DNA from: Sporomusa silvacetica DSM 10669
GTDB taxonomy: Bacteria > Bacillota > Negativicutes > Sporomusales > Sporomusaceae
Assembly: GCF_002257705.1 (NCBI RefSeq)
Contig: NZ_LSLK01000092.1
Span: 25,110-89,109 of the forward strand
Direction of reading: 5' to 3'
DNA: 64,000 nt
Shown here: one piece after another, positions 15,702 through 24,979 of the stretch
Numbering within the stretch: position 1 is the first letter of the stretch
Layout: the number at the start of each line of letters is the position of its first letter
Made by a program: the position numbers and the translations under genes
The notes under the pieces: model-generated
What the model was told of the DNA's origin: nothing
Databases searched by the model: none
The model's input: the letters and a program-made list of their open reading frames with translations, nothing else

Positions 15702-17612
15702 CTAACAAATATGAATCATATTTTTCTTGTATTCGCGATAAAGTATCTCTAATTCGCCTACTTTATCTGACATTTCAATTTGCATTTCCGATACGGCATC
15801 AAAATCGCCTGCTTGAATTGCCTCTTTAATGCGGGTAAACAAGCTTTTTTGCAACATACAGTCTTTCGCCAAATACACGCGGATGGTATTGATTTTATCC
15901 CAATTGGTCAAATCAAGGTCACTGGCTGAATCAGCTTCATGTAAAGCTTTAGCCTCTTTAACAATGCTCAGATTTTCTGGAATAATACGGTTTAATAGTT
16001 CAGCTTTCCAACGAACCAATGCACCGGCGGAGAAGGCTTCAATAAGTTCTTGACGGAAAGCATTGCCAGCAGTTAGTGTTTTAACTTTTTCTGGATACTT
16101 TTTAATGTTTTGCATGTTCTCCCAAACAGTTGCAGGCGGTTTAGAAAACAGGCGGTCACGTTCTTCAGCAGAATAATCATCAAAGACGTCGTGTTCGCTA
16201 CGGTATGCCCGGTCTGTTTCAAGATAGAAGCCTTCTTTGCCTGCGTCTTTGGATAATTCTGCATCAAGCTCTTCTATCGTTTTACCAGAGTTAACTGCTG
16301 CTTTGATACCGTCAACCATACTCATATAGAAGGCTGTTAAGGCAGTATAGGTATTCGTGTATGGATTAGGAGAACGAACCTCAAATCTAGTAGCCATCGG
16401 ACTATTAACATCACGCACAAGACCGGCTAAAATAGTTCTGTTACGGGATGGTGTAGCCGGATTATGTCCTAGCGATGTTACAATACATACTGGCGCTTCA
16501 AATCCTGGTTTTAAACGGTTAAGCGAATCATTAGTAGCAGATATAAACGGATTTATTACCTCATAATGCTTTAGGAGACCCATGATGGCACCATAACCAA
16601 TAGCACTTAAGAAATATTGTTTCATATTGGTTGGTGAGAATAGGTTGACAACTTTGCCTGATGTAAGTTTTGCAGCAAAACCAACATGTGTATGTTCGCC
16701 GCTACCAGCAACACCAATGATTGGTTTTGCCTTAAAGGTTACTTCAAGACCATTTGCCCGGAAAGCTTCTTTAACTAAAATTCTAGTTTGCAGTTCATTA
16801 TCTGCACACTGTAAGGCATTAGAGAATTTCCAGTCAATTTCAAGCTGTTCCATAACATGATTCAAATGGCCGGTTTCATCAATCTGAGCTTTAATGCCGC
16901 CAACTTCTTTATGTCCCATTTCTGGTTCAAGCCCGTAGTTCTTCATCATCATCAAAGCCTGTTCCATTGCGGTGCGGACACTGCCGCGAGTACGCTGCCA
17001 ATATTGCTCTTGCATCAGCTGTGAAGCAGAAAGATCTTCAACGTCAGCCGTATTTGCAGGGGTTTTCACCCAAAACTCAAGCTCAGTAGCAGAGGTAAAG
17101 ATAATATCTTCTACATCGGCCCCATTAATATGTTCCAGGCCGGCAATCTTGGCATTCTTTTTAAATAGGTCCAGTAGCTCACCTTTAATATATTCCAAGC
17201 TTTGTGCCAAAATTGAACGCGAATCAACTCGGAGACCATTATGTACCAAATAAGCAGGAATACGCAGGGTGCCAATAGGCTTACCTGTCTCTTCATCAAT
17301 ATGTTCGAAATTATAATCTACAAACCAATTTACACTGGCATCGGCAAGCATATCTACTTTGGCATTGTTTAATACGGCAATGCCAGTAAGAACAACAGAC
17401 GAGCCATCTGTTTGTACTGCTGTGCCATTATAGAAATCGTCCATGTCCTTAATAAATAGTTCAATAGGGATTTTTTCATCAGTATCGTTGCCTGCCAAAT
17501 CAATACCAACAAGTGAGGCAAACTTAATCTCAGGGTGGTTAGTGAGCAGGCTTGCGATTTCTTCTTTACCATACTTACCGGCAGGAATAAGATACACTAA
17601 ATCTTTTACCAT
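15702..17612 (-). CDS. glnA: Glutamine synthetase, GSI-related long form
   Basis: 636 residues, longer than typical GSI (about 440-470) because of an extended C-terminal region. It makes glutamine from glutamate, ammonia and ATP. The catalytic motifs are present: EPEMGHKEVGG (metal and glutamate site), GSGEHTHVGF, NRTILAGLV and the arginine-rich TRFEVRSPNPYTNTYTA. Its leader has the same promoter and antiterminator layout as the GSIII gene at 18533, so both appear to answer to the same nitrogen signal. Confidence 0.9.
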   Translation of the reverse strand: MVKDLVYLIPAGKYGKEEIASLLTNHPEIKFASLVGIDLAGNDTDEKIPIELFIKDMDDFYNGTAVQTDGSSVVLTGIAVLNNAKVDMLADASVNWFVDYNFEHIDEETGKPIGTLRIPAYLVHNGLRVDSRSILAQSLEYIKGELLDLFKKNAKIAGLEHINGADVEDIIFTSATELEFWVKTPANTADVEDLSASQLMQEQYWQRTRGSVRTAMEQALMMMKNYGLEPEMGHKEVGGIKAQIDETGHLNHVMEQLEIDWKFSNALQCADNELQTRILVKEAFRANGLEVTFKAKPIIGVAGSGEHTHVGFAAKLTSGKVVNLFSPTNMKQYFLSAIGYGAIMGLLKHYEVINPFISATNDSLNRLKPGFEAPVCIVTSLGHNPATPSRNRTILAGLVRDVNSPMATRFEVRSPNPYTNTYTALTAFYMSMVDGIKAAVNSGKTIEELDAELSKDAGKEGFYLETDRAYRSEHDVFDDYSAEERDRLFSKPPATVWENMQNIKKYPEKVKTLTAGNAFRQELIEAFSAGALVRWKAELLNRIIPENLSIVKEAKALHEADSASDLDLTNWDKINTIRVYLAKDCMLQKSLFTRIKEAIQAGDFDAVSEMQIEMSDKVGELEILYREYKKNMIHIC

Positions 17613-17679
17613 TTTCCTTCACCTCGTACACAAAATGTCTTACAATATAGTTTTTCACATTTTTCCTGGTCAATACAAC

Positions 17680-17770
17680 TAAAAAAACTCTTCCTCACTT
17701 TTGTGAGGAGACTTCATTGACTCAGATTTTAAATATGTTTTTATTATAGCATAAAAATACATTTTGTCTA
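17680..17770 (-). promoter_or_regulatory. glnA promoter and ANTAR-type antiterminator/terminator leader
   Basis: The minus strand has -35 TAGACA (17770-17765), a 16-base spacer and TGC-TATAAT (17748-17743, extended -10). The transcript then forms a GAGTC/GTCTC hairpin with hexaloop AATGAA (17723-17708), with A at loop position 1 and G at position 4. Its 3' arm overlaps the 5' arm of the CTCCTCAC/GTGAGGAAGAG terminator with T7 run (17710-17681). The two hairpins exclude each other. This is the layout of RNA targets of ANTAR antiterminators. The ANTAR protein itself is not in the window. Confidence 0.72.
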
Positions 17771-17905
17771 GGAGACTGTTACCAGTGTACAAAGTTGTGA
17801 ATTCTGATTGCAAAACAAAGCAGGAAGCGTCAATATCTACGTTGAACGTAAATCTCAAACAATCAGACCTTTAACTCAAATAGAACTTATGTGGAGGTTA
17901 TACCT

Positions 17906-18418
17906 ATGATTCGCTATCTAGAACACAGTGATTTAATGGCTATCCTAGAAATATATAATGAGGCAATACTCAATACCACAGCAGTCTATGATTATAAACC
18001 CCATACCCTCGAAGAGAGGTCATCATGGTATGAGAAGAAGGTAACAGACGGATTTCCTGTCCTGGTGTTCGAAGAAAACAATACCGTTGTCGGATTTGCA
18101 ACATTTGGGTCCTTCAGGGCATGGCCGGCGTATAAGTATACGATAGAGCATTCAGTCTACGTCCACAAAAACCATAGAGGAAAACATATCGGAACCGCGC
18201 TACTGAAAGAGTTAATAAAGATTGCTAACACCAAAGGCTATGCTACGATGGTAGCTGGTATAGACGCGAGTAATGAAGGCAGTAGATTAATGCATGATAA
18301 ATTAGGTTTTAGCCAGTCTGGAACAATTCGGAAAGCTGGTTATAAATTTGGTAAATGGCTTGATCTGATTTTTTATCAGTACCAACTCCAAGGACCTGAA
18401 ATACCAATAGAGGAATGA
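17906..18418 (+). CDS. GNAT N-acetyltransferase, phosphinothricin/methionine sulfoximine acetyltransferase type
   Basis: 170 residues from ATG 17906 behind GGAGG (an in-frame ATG at 17891 overlaps the ribosome site). It follows the PAT/MnaT pattern: YNEAILNTTAVYD at the N-terminus, SFRAWPAYKYTIEHSVYV, the acetyl-CoA loop HRGKHIGTALL, and HDKLGFSQSGTIRKAGYKFGKWLDLIFYQ. Members acetylate the glutamine synthetase inhibitors phosphinothricin or methionine sulfoximine. Its position between two glutamine synthetase genes fits that role, which remains an inference. Confidence 0.87.
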   Translation: MIRYLEHSDLMAILEIYNEAILNTTAVYDYKPHTLEERSSWYEKKVTDGFPVLVFEENNTVVGFATFGSFRAWPAYKYTIEHSVYVHKNHRGKHIGTALLKELIKIANTKGYATMVAGIDASNEGSRLMHDKLGFSQSGTIRKAGYKFGKWLDLIFYQYQLQGPEIPIEE

Positions 18419-18448
18419 CACCTAATTACATCTGAATAGTTAATATAT

Positions 18449-18481
18449 AAAAAAGCACTGGTTTAAATACCAGTGCTTTTC
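18449..18481 (+). terminator. Terminator between the acetyltransferase and GSIII genes
   Basis: AAAAAAGCACTGGT and ACCAGTGCTTTT form a symmetric hairpin serving the convergent genes on both sides. Confidence 0.9.
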
Positions 18482-18532
18482 CAATAGTATAATGTAATTA
18501 TATAGGGTTCTTCATCAAAAATAGACTTCCTA

Positions 18533-20626
18533 CTACAAATTAAATAATAGATCTCCATAAGTTGGCATTGGCCAAACATCTTTATCTACCAGAGTTTCAA
18601 GTGTATCAGCGACTGTTCTTAACTCTGCCATCTTTTCAAATACATCAAATCTGAATAATGAAGCTTGCTCATAAGTATCTCCATGAGCATTTGAAGCCTT
18701 GTCTACAGATTCTTCAAGAACAGCAATATTTTTCTTTAATGATGCAGTTAATGAAGATACTTCTGTTAGCAATTCAGTTTGAGCTGTTAGGTCGGCTGCT
18801 ACACCAGTAGCTTTGATTGTATTAATCGAAGCAGCAAGGGTGGTAGCAAACTTGATAACTGCAGGAAGTATCTGTCTCTTAGCCATTTCGATCATTGTTA
18901 AAGCTTCAATGTTAATAGTCTTGACATAAGTTTCAAGCGCTATTTCATAGCGGGATTCCATTTCTACTCTGCTTAATACTGCATGTTTTTCCATTACGGC
19001 TAAGTTCTTTTCTTCAATTAATGCTTTAGTAGCTTCTACAGTAGTCTTTATGTTTGGAAGTCCTCTTTTTTCAGCTTCAGCTACCCATTCATCTGAGTAT
19101 CCATTTCCGTTAAACACTACATTCTTATGCTTAGTTACATATTCAGTTAGAATGGCTTTAACTTCAGCACATACATCTTTAGCCGCTTCTAATCTACTGG
19201 CAACTTCGCTTAATACTTCAGCTACTATAGTATTTAAAATAAAGTTTGGCTCAGCGATGGAGGCTGAAGAAGGACACATCCTAAATTCAAATTTATTACC
19301 GGTAAATGCGAATGGAGATGTTCTGTTTCTGTCAGTTGCATCTTTGGGCAAAGATGGGAGTGTAGTAACACCTATTTCCATATGACCGCCGGTTTTAGAA
19401 CTTGTCGCTCCACCCTTTTCAATTTGTTCTAAGATGTCTTGTAATTGTTCTCCTAAGAATATTGATATGATAGCTGGAGGAGCTTCGTTAGCACCTAGTC
19501 TATGATCATTTCCAGGATTTGCAGCTGATACTCTTAATAAACCCGCATATTCATCGACTGCTTTTATAACCGAACACAAGAATACCAGGAACTGTTTATT
19601 ATCATGTGGAGTAGAACCTGGCTCAAGTAGGTTCATTCCATCATCTGTTGCCATAGACCAGTTATTATGTTTACCAGAACCATTGATTCCAGCAAATGGT
19701 TTTTCATGTAATAGGCACACAAGATCCTGTCTTAAAGCAACTTTCTTCATTATATCCATAGTAAGTTGGTTATGATCGGTTGCAATATTTGTAGTACAAA
19801 ATATTGGAGCTAACTCATGCTGTGCCGGAGCAACTTCGTTATGCTTAGTCTTTGCAGCAATTCCAAGCTTCCAAAGTTCTTCATCCAGTTCCTTCATGTA
19901 TGCAGAAATTCTTTCTTTGATTGATCCAAAGTAGTGATCTTCTAATTCCTGTCCCTTGGGAGGTTTCGCGCCAAAAAGTGTTCTTCCGGTAAATATTAAG
20001 TCTTTGCGTTGTTCAAACGTTTTCTTATCAACAATAAAGTATTCCTGTTCTGGTCCAACAGTTGTAATAACTTTGCTTGTTGTTGTATTACCAAGCGCTT
20101 TTAATACACGTAACGCTTGTTTGGATAAAGCTTCCATTGAACGTAATAATGGCGTCTTCTTGTCCAAAGCTTCACCTGTGTATGAACAAAAAGCAGTTGG
20201 TATACACAATGAATCATCTTTTATAAATGCTGGTGATGTACAATCCCAGGCAGTATAGCCTCTGGCTTCAAATGTTGCTCTAATACCACCAGATGGGAAG
20301 GAAGAAGCGTCTGGTTCTCCTTTAATTAATTCTTTACCTGAAAATTCCATTATAGCCTTACCATCGGCAGTTGGTGCTATAAATGCGTCATGTTTTTCAG
20401 CAGTTATGCCTGTCATTGGTTGGAACCAATGAGTAAAATGTGTAGCGCCTTTTTCAAGTGCCCAATCTTTCATTATGCTTGCTACTACGTCTGCAACTGC
20501 TGGGTCTAAAGGAAGACCGTCTGCAATTGTCTTCTGTAAAGCTTTGTAAGTAGCTTTAGGAAGGCGCTCTTTCATAACAGCATCATTAAATACATTTGAT
20601 CCAAAAATTTCACCTAGGTTGCTCAT
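18533..20626 (-). CDS. glnN: Glutamine synthetase type III
   Basis: 697 residues, as expected for GSIII, from the ATG at 20626 (MSNLGEIFGSNVFND). Family motifs include HWFQPMTG, FPSGGIRATFEARGYTAWD, TVGPEQEYFIVD, KHNEVAPAQHE, GINGSGKHNNWSM and NRTSPFAFTGNKFEFR. It is an ATP-dependent ammonia-assimilating enzyme forming dodecamers in known members. The leader switch is shared with glnA at 15702. Confidence 0.93.
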   Translation of the reverse strand: MSNLGEIFGSNVFNDAVMKERLPKATYKALQKTIADGLPLDPAVADVVASIMKDWALEKGATHFTHWFQPMTGITAEKHDAFIAPTADGKAIMEFSGKELIKGEPDASSFPSGGIRATFEARGYTAWDCTSPAFIKDDSLCIPTAFCSYTGEALDKKTPLLRSMEALSKQALRVLKALGNTTTSKVITTVGPEQEYFIVDKKTFEQRKDLIFTGRTLFGAKPPKGQELEDHYFGSIKERISAYMKELDEELWKLGIAAKTKHNEVAPAQHELAPIFCTTNIATDHNQLTMDIMKKVALRQDLVCLLHEKPFAGINGSGKHNNWSMATDDGMNLLEPGSTPHDNKQFLVFLCSVIKAVDEYAGLLRVSAANPGNDHRLGANEAPPAIISIFLGEQLQDILEQIEKGGATSSKTGGHMEIGVTTLPSLPKDATDRNRTSPFAFTGNKFEFRMCPSSASIAEPNFILNTIVAEVLSEVASRLEAAKDVCAEVKAILTEYVTKHKNVVFNGNGYSDEWVAEAEKRGLPNIKTTVEATKALIEEKNLAVMEKHAVLSRVEMESRYEIALETYVKTINIEALTMIEMAKRQILPAVIKFATTLAASINTIKATGVAADLTAQTELLTEVSSLTASLKKNIAVLEESVDKASNAHGDTYEQASLFRFDVFEKMAELRTVADTLETLVDKDVWPMPTYGDLLFNL

Positions 20627-20741
20627 CCAAAAAACCCCTCTCAATTTTTCATCTTACCATTAAATTTGAATAATTTATGCTGTAAATTTTTAAAAATATT
20701 ATAACGTGCATTCTTATTACCTAGCACAAAATAAGAAATGA

Positions 20742-20846
20742 AGAAAAAAATAGACTCCTCCACATAACTTTATCATGTGAAGGAGTCATCATTGACTCAA
20801 GAATTTAATTATGCTTTTATTATAGCATAAAAATAGCATTTGTCTA
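20742..20846 (-). promoter_or_regulatory. GSIII promoter and ANTAR-type antiterminator/terminator leader
   Basis: The minus strand has TAGACA (20846-20841), a 16-base spacer and TGC-TATAAT (20824-20819), the same layout as glnA. It is followed by a perfect GAGTC/GACTC hairpin with hexaloop AATGAT (20798-20783; loop A1, G4). Its 3' arm is the start of a long terminator stem, GACTCCTTCACAT against ATGTGGAGGAGTC, plus T-run (about 20787-20742). Binding of an ANTAR protein to the first hairpin would prevent termination. Confidence 0.76.
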
Positions 20847-20964
20847 GAGCGTAAAATACTTTTTAAGAAAATATGATGGTAGTCAGCTACTGTTCCTGCG
20901 AAAGTGTGTCACCATTACTCATTCTAGCAACAAGAATATTTCAACCTGGATAAAAGGAAACACG

Positions 20965-21000
20965 AAACCCGCAGACAATACAAACGGTCTGCGGGTTTTA
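20965..21000 (-). terminator. Terminator of rnpB
   Basis: AAAACCCGCAGACCG and the pairing TGTCTGCGGGTTT with T-run lie directly after the RNase P RNA 3' end. Confidence 0.9.
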
Positions 21001-21009
21001 CTATGCTCA

Positions 21010-21375
21010 ATTCTGAGTAGTCAATAAGCCGAGTTCTGTTCCGCTTTTGGCGGCGATGATCATTTATCTGGGTCGCCAGTTGCCTGACGACTCTAGCGAC
21101 ACACCCGGAAGGTTCAGCGGGCTGCTTCATCCCTTCCCTATTTGGTCTTGCTCCAGGTGGGGTTTACCTAGCCAGCCAGTTACCTGACTGCTGGTGCGCT
21201 CTTACCGCACCGTTCCATCCTTACCTGACAAAACGTCAGGCGGTCTACATTTCTGTGGCACTATCCCTAAGGTCGCCCTCGCTGGACGTTATCCAGCACC
21301 CTGCCCTATGGAGCTCGGACTTTCCTCAGATGCATCAAAACATCTGCGATCATCTTTCGTACTCAGAGGCCATGT
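21010..21375 (-). ncRNA. rnpB: RNase P RNA
   Basis: The minus strand contains the class A RNase P core: GAGGAAAGTCCGAGCTCC and AGGGCAGGGTGCTGG near the 5' side, AGGGCGACCTAAGGGATAGTGCC split over 21295-21260, and the closing GAACTCGGCTTA near 21015. RNase P RNA matures the 5' ends of tRNAs with protein RnpA. The 5' boundary is approximate. Confidence 0.93.
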
Positions 21376-21414
21376 TATTATAAAATCTAATTATAACATC
21401 AATTACAAAACAAG

Positions 21415-22533
21415 TCAATAGGCTGTAAATACATCTTTGCCTGAATTATTAGCAAGCATTTCTACATCCCAACCATTTTTACGGGCTTGTTCATCTAGAT
21501 AGGCAGCTACACATTGAACCACCGGCTGCTCGGTAGCAAAGTGACCAGCATCAATAATCGCAAGCCCTTCCGCAAGGGCTTGTTGCGCTTCATGATACTT
21601 TACATCACCGGTTACCAGAACATCGGCCCCTGCTTTAATGGCATTCTTAATAAGGCTTGCCCCGCTGCCACCACATACTGCCACTTGATTTATTAATGTA
21701 GTGGCTGAACCAGCCACCTTTATTGAATTAACCGTTAATAAACGTTTTACTTGGTTACTAAAGTCTCGTAACGACATGGCTTCACCAAGTCGTCCAATTC
21801 TTCCTAAACCGCAGCTAGGCCCTTTGTTTAGTAGTAAATATTCATCATACGCAACTTCTTCATAGGGATGAGCCGCTATCATCGCATTAATCACGCGGGA
21901 ACGCAGCGCTGCCGGGACAATCGTTTCGATTCGACTTTCATCAACAAATTCAAGCTGACCTTCTTTACCAATAAATGGGGTGGTTGCCGCTAACGGCAAA
22001 AAGGTTCCGACCCCCTTGGTCTGAAAGGTACAATGACTATAGTTGCCAATATGGCCTGCGCCAGCCTCGCTCATAGCTATTCGTACTTTTTCAACATGAG
22101 ATTCTGGAACAAAGACTACTAATTTATATAACTTTTCCTGATATACTATTGATAGCGGCTTACTATCCTTAAGCTGAAACTTTTGGGCCAAAATATCATT
22201 TACACCACCAGGAGCACTATCCAAATTGGTATGAGCGGCATACACGGCTATTTTATTTTTAATCAGATCAAATAGCATGCTGCCTAACGGTAAATCAGTG
22301 CGAATATTGGTAATACCTTTAAACAGTACAGGATGATGGGATACAATCAGGTCAGCACCTACAGCAATGGCCTGATTGATAGCCGTTTGGTCTACATCTA
22401 AAGTAATAATAATTTTATGAATAGTTTGCTCAGGACTACCAACTAAGAGACCAATATTATCCCAATCCTCAGCCAAATGCTTTGGTGCCAATTGTTCAAG
22501 CTTGGTAATAACTTCATGGCATTTTACAGACAT
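21415..22533 (-). CDS. Nif3-like dinuclear metal center protein (YqfO)
   Basis: 372 residues, the long form with the CutA-like insertion between the two halves (about residues 130-230). Metal-ligand regions are visible: DLIVSHHPVLFKG near the N-terminus, HTNLDSAPGGVND, and DVLVTGDVKYHEAQQA with DAGHFATEQPVV in the C-terminal half. The GTP cyclohydrolase annotation often given is not well supported. It overlaps trmK by 10 bases, the usual Firmicute pairing. Confidence 0.92.
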   Translation of the reverse strand: MSVKCHEVITKLEQLAPKHLAEDWDNIGLLVGSPEQTIHKIIITLDVDQTAINQAIAVGADLIVSHHPVLFKGITNIRTDLPLGSMLFDLIKNKIAVYAAHTNLDSAPGGVNDILAQKFQLKDSKPLSIVYQEKLYKLVVFVPESHVEKVRIAMSEAGAGHIGNYSHCTFQTKGVGTFLPLAATTPFIGKEGQLEFVDESRIETIVPAALRSRVINAMIAAHPYEEVAYDEYLLLNKGPSCGLGRIGRLGEAMSLRDFSNQVKRLLTVNSIKVAGSATTLINQVAVCGGSGASLIKNAIKAGADVLVTGDVKYHEAQQALAEGLAIIDAGHFATEQPVVQCVAAYLDEQARKNGWDVEMLANNSGKDVFTAY

Positions 22534-23219
22534 GTGCGCTTGTCCTCCAAATCCTTAAGTTTATCGGCAAACTCTCTATATTTCGCAGAATGTACGGCTT
22601 CAGCACTTCCTGCCATCGCCGCGAGCACACCGCGTAAATGCACAATTAACTCCTCAATATGCAGCAGCAGTAGCGGATGTCTTGACTGCCAGAGCAGCGG
22701 ACCTATTTCATAGAGTATGGGCTCTAAGGGCTGACTTTCACCAGGTTCTGCCGCAATAATCTGATATAGCTTACCATCTTCCTGAACAAGCTGTTCATTG
22801 AGTATTTGCCAGCCATTGGTTTGCAGCCACATTCTGACCGTTGACGCCGCTATCATGGGTTGTACAATAAGACGCTTGAGTGTAGCTGTTACTTCCGGCC
22901 GCGAGCGTAAGATATCAATAATATTCAAACCACCCATACCGGCAATAACGACAGTTTCAGCTTCTCCCGGACGTACTACCTCAAGTCCGTTACCGCGCCT
23001 GACTGAGATTAACTCTTCTAACTGTGCGGCAGCGACAGCATTTTTAGCCGATAGATAAGGGCCTTGGTGAATATCGCCGGCGATTGCACGGGCAATAATA
23101 CTATGGGAAATAAGATATATTGGTAGATAAGCATGGTCGGTGCCAATATCAGCCATAGTCACTCCGACAGGGACCATATCGGCAATAGCTTGCAAACGTT
23201 CTCCTATTTTCACGTGCAT
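22524..23219 (-). CDS. trmK: tRNA (adenine(22)-N1)-methyltransferase
   Basis: 231 residues. A Rossmann methyltransferase with the SAM-binding ADIGTDHAYLPIYL motif near residue 22 and the family-specific VVIAGMGGLNIIDIL. It methylates A22 in the D-loop of tRNAs such as tRNA-Ser in Bacillus (YqfN). The ATG start is followed by HVKIGERLQAIADMV. It is translationally coupled to nif3. Confidence 0.92.
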   Translation of the reverse strand: MHVKIGERLQAIADMVPVGVTMADIGTDHAYLPIYLISHSIIARAIAGDIHQGPYLSAKNAVAAAQLEELISVRRGNGLEVVRPGEAETVVIAGMGGLNIIDILRSRPEVTATLKRLIVQPMIAASTVRMWLQTNGWQILNEQLVQEDGKLYQIIAAEPGESQPLEPILYEIGPLLWQSRHPLLLLHIEELIVHLRGVLAAMAGSAEAVHSAKYREFADKLKDLEDKRTCL

Positions 23220-23283
23220 AGTCCTCCCGTAAATTCCCCTGTTAGTATTTCGCCTAATGGCTAAATAATCCTTTAAATGTGAG

Positions 23284-23380
23284 TATAAGATAAGACTTGG
23301 CTTGTGCCAAGTCCTTTAGGACGCCGGCAGAAGCCTTAGTCGTTCAATCCAGGGAAAGTTAACCTTTCCATCTGGATAAC
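23284..23380 (+). repeat. Dispersed palindromic repeat, copy 4
   Basis: 97 bases differing from the copy at 33284-33378 by only a few bases. Internal palindromes are ACTTGGC-TTGT-GCCAAGT and GGAAAG-TTAAC-CTTTCC, the second flanked by CCA and TGG. It lies between the trmK start and the tRNA terminator. Confidence 0.9.
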
Positions 23381-23381
23381 A

Positions 23382-23413
23382 AAAAACCTGCGAATTGCTT
23401 CGCAGGTTTTTAA
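23382..23413 (-). terminator. Terminator of the Val-Ile-Asn tRNA operon
   Basis: AAAAACCTGCGAA and TTCGCAGGTTTTTT form a symmetric hairpin just after tRNA-Val on the minus strand. Confidence 0.9.
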
Positions 23414-23417
23414 GGCG

Positions 23418-23493
<76 letters not shown>

Positions 23494-23496
23494 GTA

Positions 23497-23558
23497 ATCG
23501 ACTCTCGATGTTCGATCTTCGGCTTTCGACAATGGTTTATCGAGCGTCGAATGTCGAG
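23497..23558. repeat. Imperfect inverted repeat between tRNA genes
   Basis: TCTCGATGTTCGA and TCGAATGTCGAGA are inverted copies (11 of 13 positions) separated by about 30 bases that are rich in TCGA units. It could be a processing hairpin of the tRNA precursor or a small repeat element. Confidence 0.5.
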
Positions 23559-23560
23559 AA

Positions 23561-23635
23561 TGGTGGGCCCACCTGGGATCGAACCAGGGACCAGCCGGTT
23601 ATGAGCCGGCTGCTCTACCGCTGAGCTATAGGCCC
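23561..23635 (-). tRNA. tRNA with CAT anticodon, probably tRNA-Ile2
   Basis: A 75-base cloverleaf with acceptor GGGCCTA/TGGGCCC, anticodon stem GCCGG/CCGGC around CTCATAA and encoded CCA. An initiator and an elongator Met tRNA are already present at 4448 and 4618. The CTCATAA loop and the stem resemble the lysidine-modified Ile2 tRNA. Assignment between Ile2 and Met is by resemblance. Confidence 0.8.
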
Positions 23636-23688
23636 TAGAGATATTAAAACAGGTTTTCCGAAGAAAGCCTGTTCTATCAGCTAATAAC

Positions 23689-23764
23689 TGGCTCCTCGAG
23701 TAGGACTCGAACCTACGACAAATCGGTTAACAGCCGATTGCTCTACCAACTGAGCTATCGAGGA
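23689..23764 (-). tRNA. tRNA-Asn (GTT)
   Basis: A 76-base cloverleaf with acceptor TCCTCGA/CGAGGA and G discriminator, anticodon loop CTGTTAA (GTT) and encoded CCA. It is the first tRNA of the minus-strand operon. Confidence 0.94.
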
Positions 23765-23825
23765 ATATCGCCAACGTTGATTATTATAAAGCAATGTCCG
23801 GATTACGTCAAGAGATTATTGCGTT

Positions 23826-24923
23826 TTATTCTAGAAAATCTTTTAATTTTTTACTGCGACTAGGATGGCGAAGTTTGCGAAGTGCTTTAGCTTCTATTTG
23901 ACGAATACGTTCTCGGGTAACTCCAAAAAATTGCCCGACTTCCTCTAATGTACGAGCCCGCCCATCATCTAACCCAAAGCGCAGGCGCAATACTTTTTCT
24001 TCTCTGGGAGTAAGCGTTTCCAGAACGTCTTCCAGCTGTTCTTTAAGCAGCATAAAAGAAGCAGCTTCTGCCGGAGCAGGGGCATCCTGATCTTCAATAA
24101 AATCACCTAGGTGAGAATCTTCTTCTTCACCAATTGGCGTTTCCAGGGATACAGGTTCTTGGGCAATTTTCATAATTTCCCGGACACGCTCAACAGTGAC
24201 TTCCATAGCTTTGGCCACTTCTTCTGGTGATGGTTCCCGTCCTAATTCCTGTAGGAGTTGACGCGATACCCGAATCAGCTTATTAATAGTTTCAACCATG
24301 TGAACCGGAATCCGGATAGTACGGGCTTGATCAGCAATAGCCCTGGTTATTGCCTGACGTATCCACCAGGTAGCATAGGTACTAAATTTATAACCCTTAT
24401 TATAGTCAAACTTTTCTACAGCCTTGATTAAGCCCAAGTTACCTTCCTGAATCAGATCCAGAAACAGCATGCCGCGGCCTACATAACGCTTAGCAATACT
24501 AACAACTAACCTTAAATTCGCTTCGGCCAGCCGCCTTTTGGCTTCTTCATCACCTTGTTCCATACGCTTGGCCAGTTTAATTTCTTCATCAGCAGTTAAA
24601 AGTGGAACCCGGCCAATTTCCTTAAGATACATTCTAACAGGATCATCAATACTAATGCCTTCAGGAATGGTGAGATCAATATCTACTTCTTCGGCCGTTG
24701 CTTCCATCTCTGGATTCTCAACGAGTTCAGCATCCGGAGCTTCATCAATAATTTCAATGCCTTTATTACTGAAGATTTCGTACATATCTTCGATTTCTTC
24801 AGGGCTCATGTCTTCCGTTTGCATGGTATCCATAATTTCGGTATACGTTAACACTCCGCGCTTTTTGCCTTTATGCAAAAGCTCATTTACGTGCTCGACC
24901 GGCGTAGTTTTCTTATCGGCCAT
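23826..24923 (-). CDS. rpoD: RNA polymerase sigma factor RpoD (sigma-A)
   Basis: 365 residues from ATG 24923 behind a G-run (GGAAGGGGGG). Region 1.1 is followed by the 1.2 motif DPVRMYLKEIGRVPLL, the 2.1-2.4 block AEANLRLVVSIAKRY...FLDLIQEGNLGLIKAVEKFDY and YATWWIRQAITRAIADQ, region 3, and region 4.2 VTRERIRQIEAKALRKLRHP. It is the primary housekeeping sigma factor. It lies downstream of dnaG in the conserved dgt-dnaG-rpoD arrangement. Confidence 0.97.
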   Translation of the reverse strand: MADKKTTPVEHVNELLHKGKKRGVLTYTEIMDTMQTEDMSPEEIEDMYEIFSNKGIEIIDEAPDAELVENPEMEATAEEVDIDLTIPEGISIDDPVRMYLKEIGRVPLLTADEEIKLAKRMEQGDEEAKRRLAEANLRLVVSIAKRYVGRGMLFLDLIQEGNLGLIKAVEKFDYNKGYKFSTYATWWIRQAITRAIADQARTIRIPVHMVETINKLIRVSRQLLQELGREPSPEEVAKAMEVTVERVREIMKIAQEPVSLETPIGEEEDSHLGDFIEDQDAPAPAEAASFMLLKEQLEDVLETLTPREEKVLRLRFGLDDGRARTLEEVGQFFGVTRERIRQIEAKALRKLRHPSRSKKLKDFLE

Positions 24924-24979
24924 AATTCCCCCCCCTTCCTTTGGCAATTAACGGTAGTAGCTTTATCCATACTTGCTTA

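Noticed and set aside
17760..17890. Short gene between the glnA leader and the acetyltransferase
   Set aside because: No open frame with a ribosome site; it appears to be promoter sequence.
21194..21421. Plus-strand 75-codon open frame
   Set aside because: It lies opposite the RNase P RNA and has no family resemblance.
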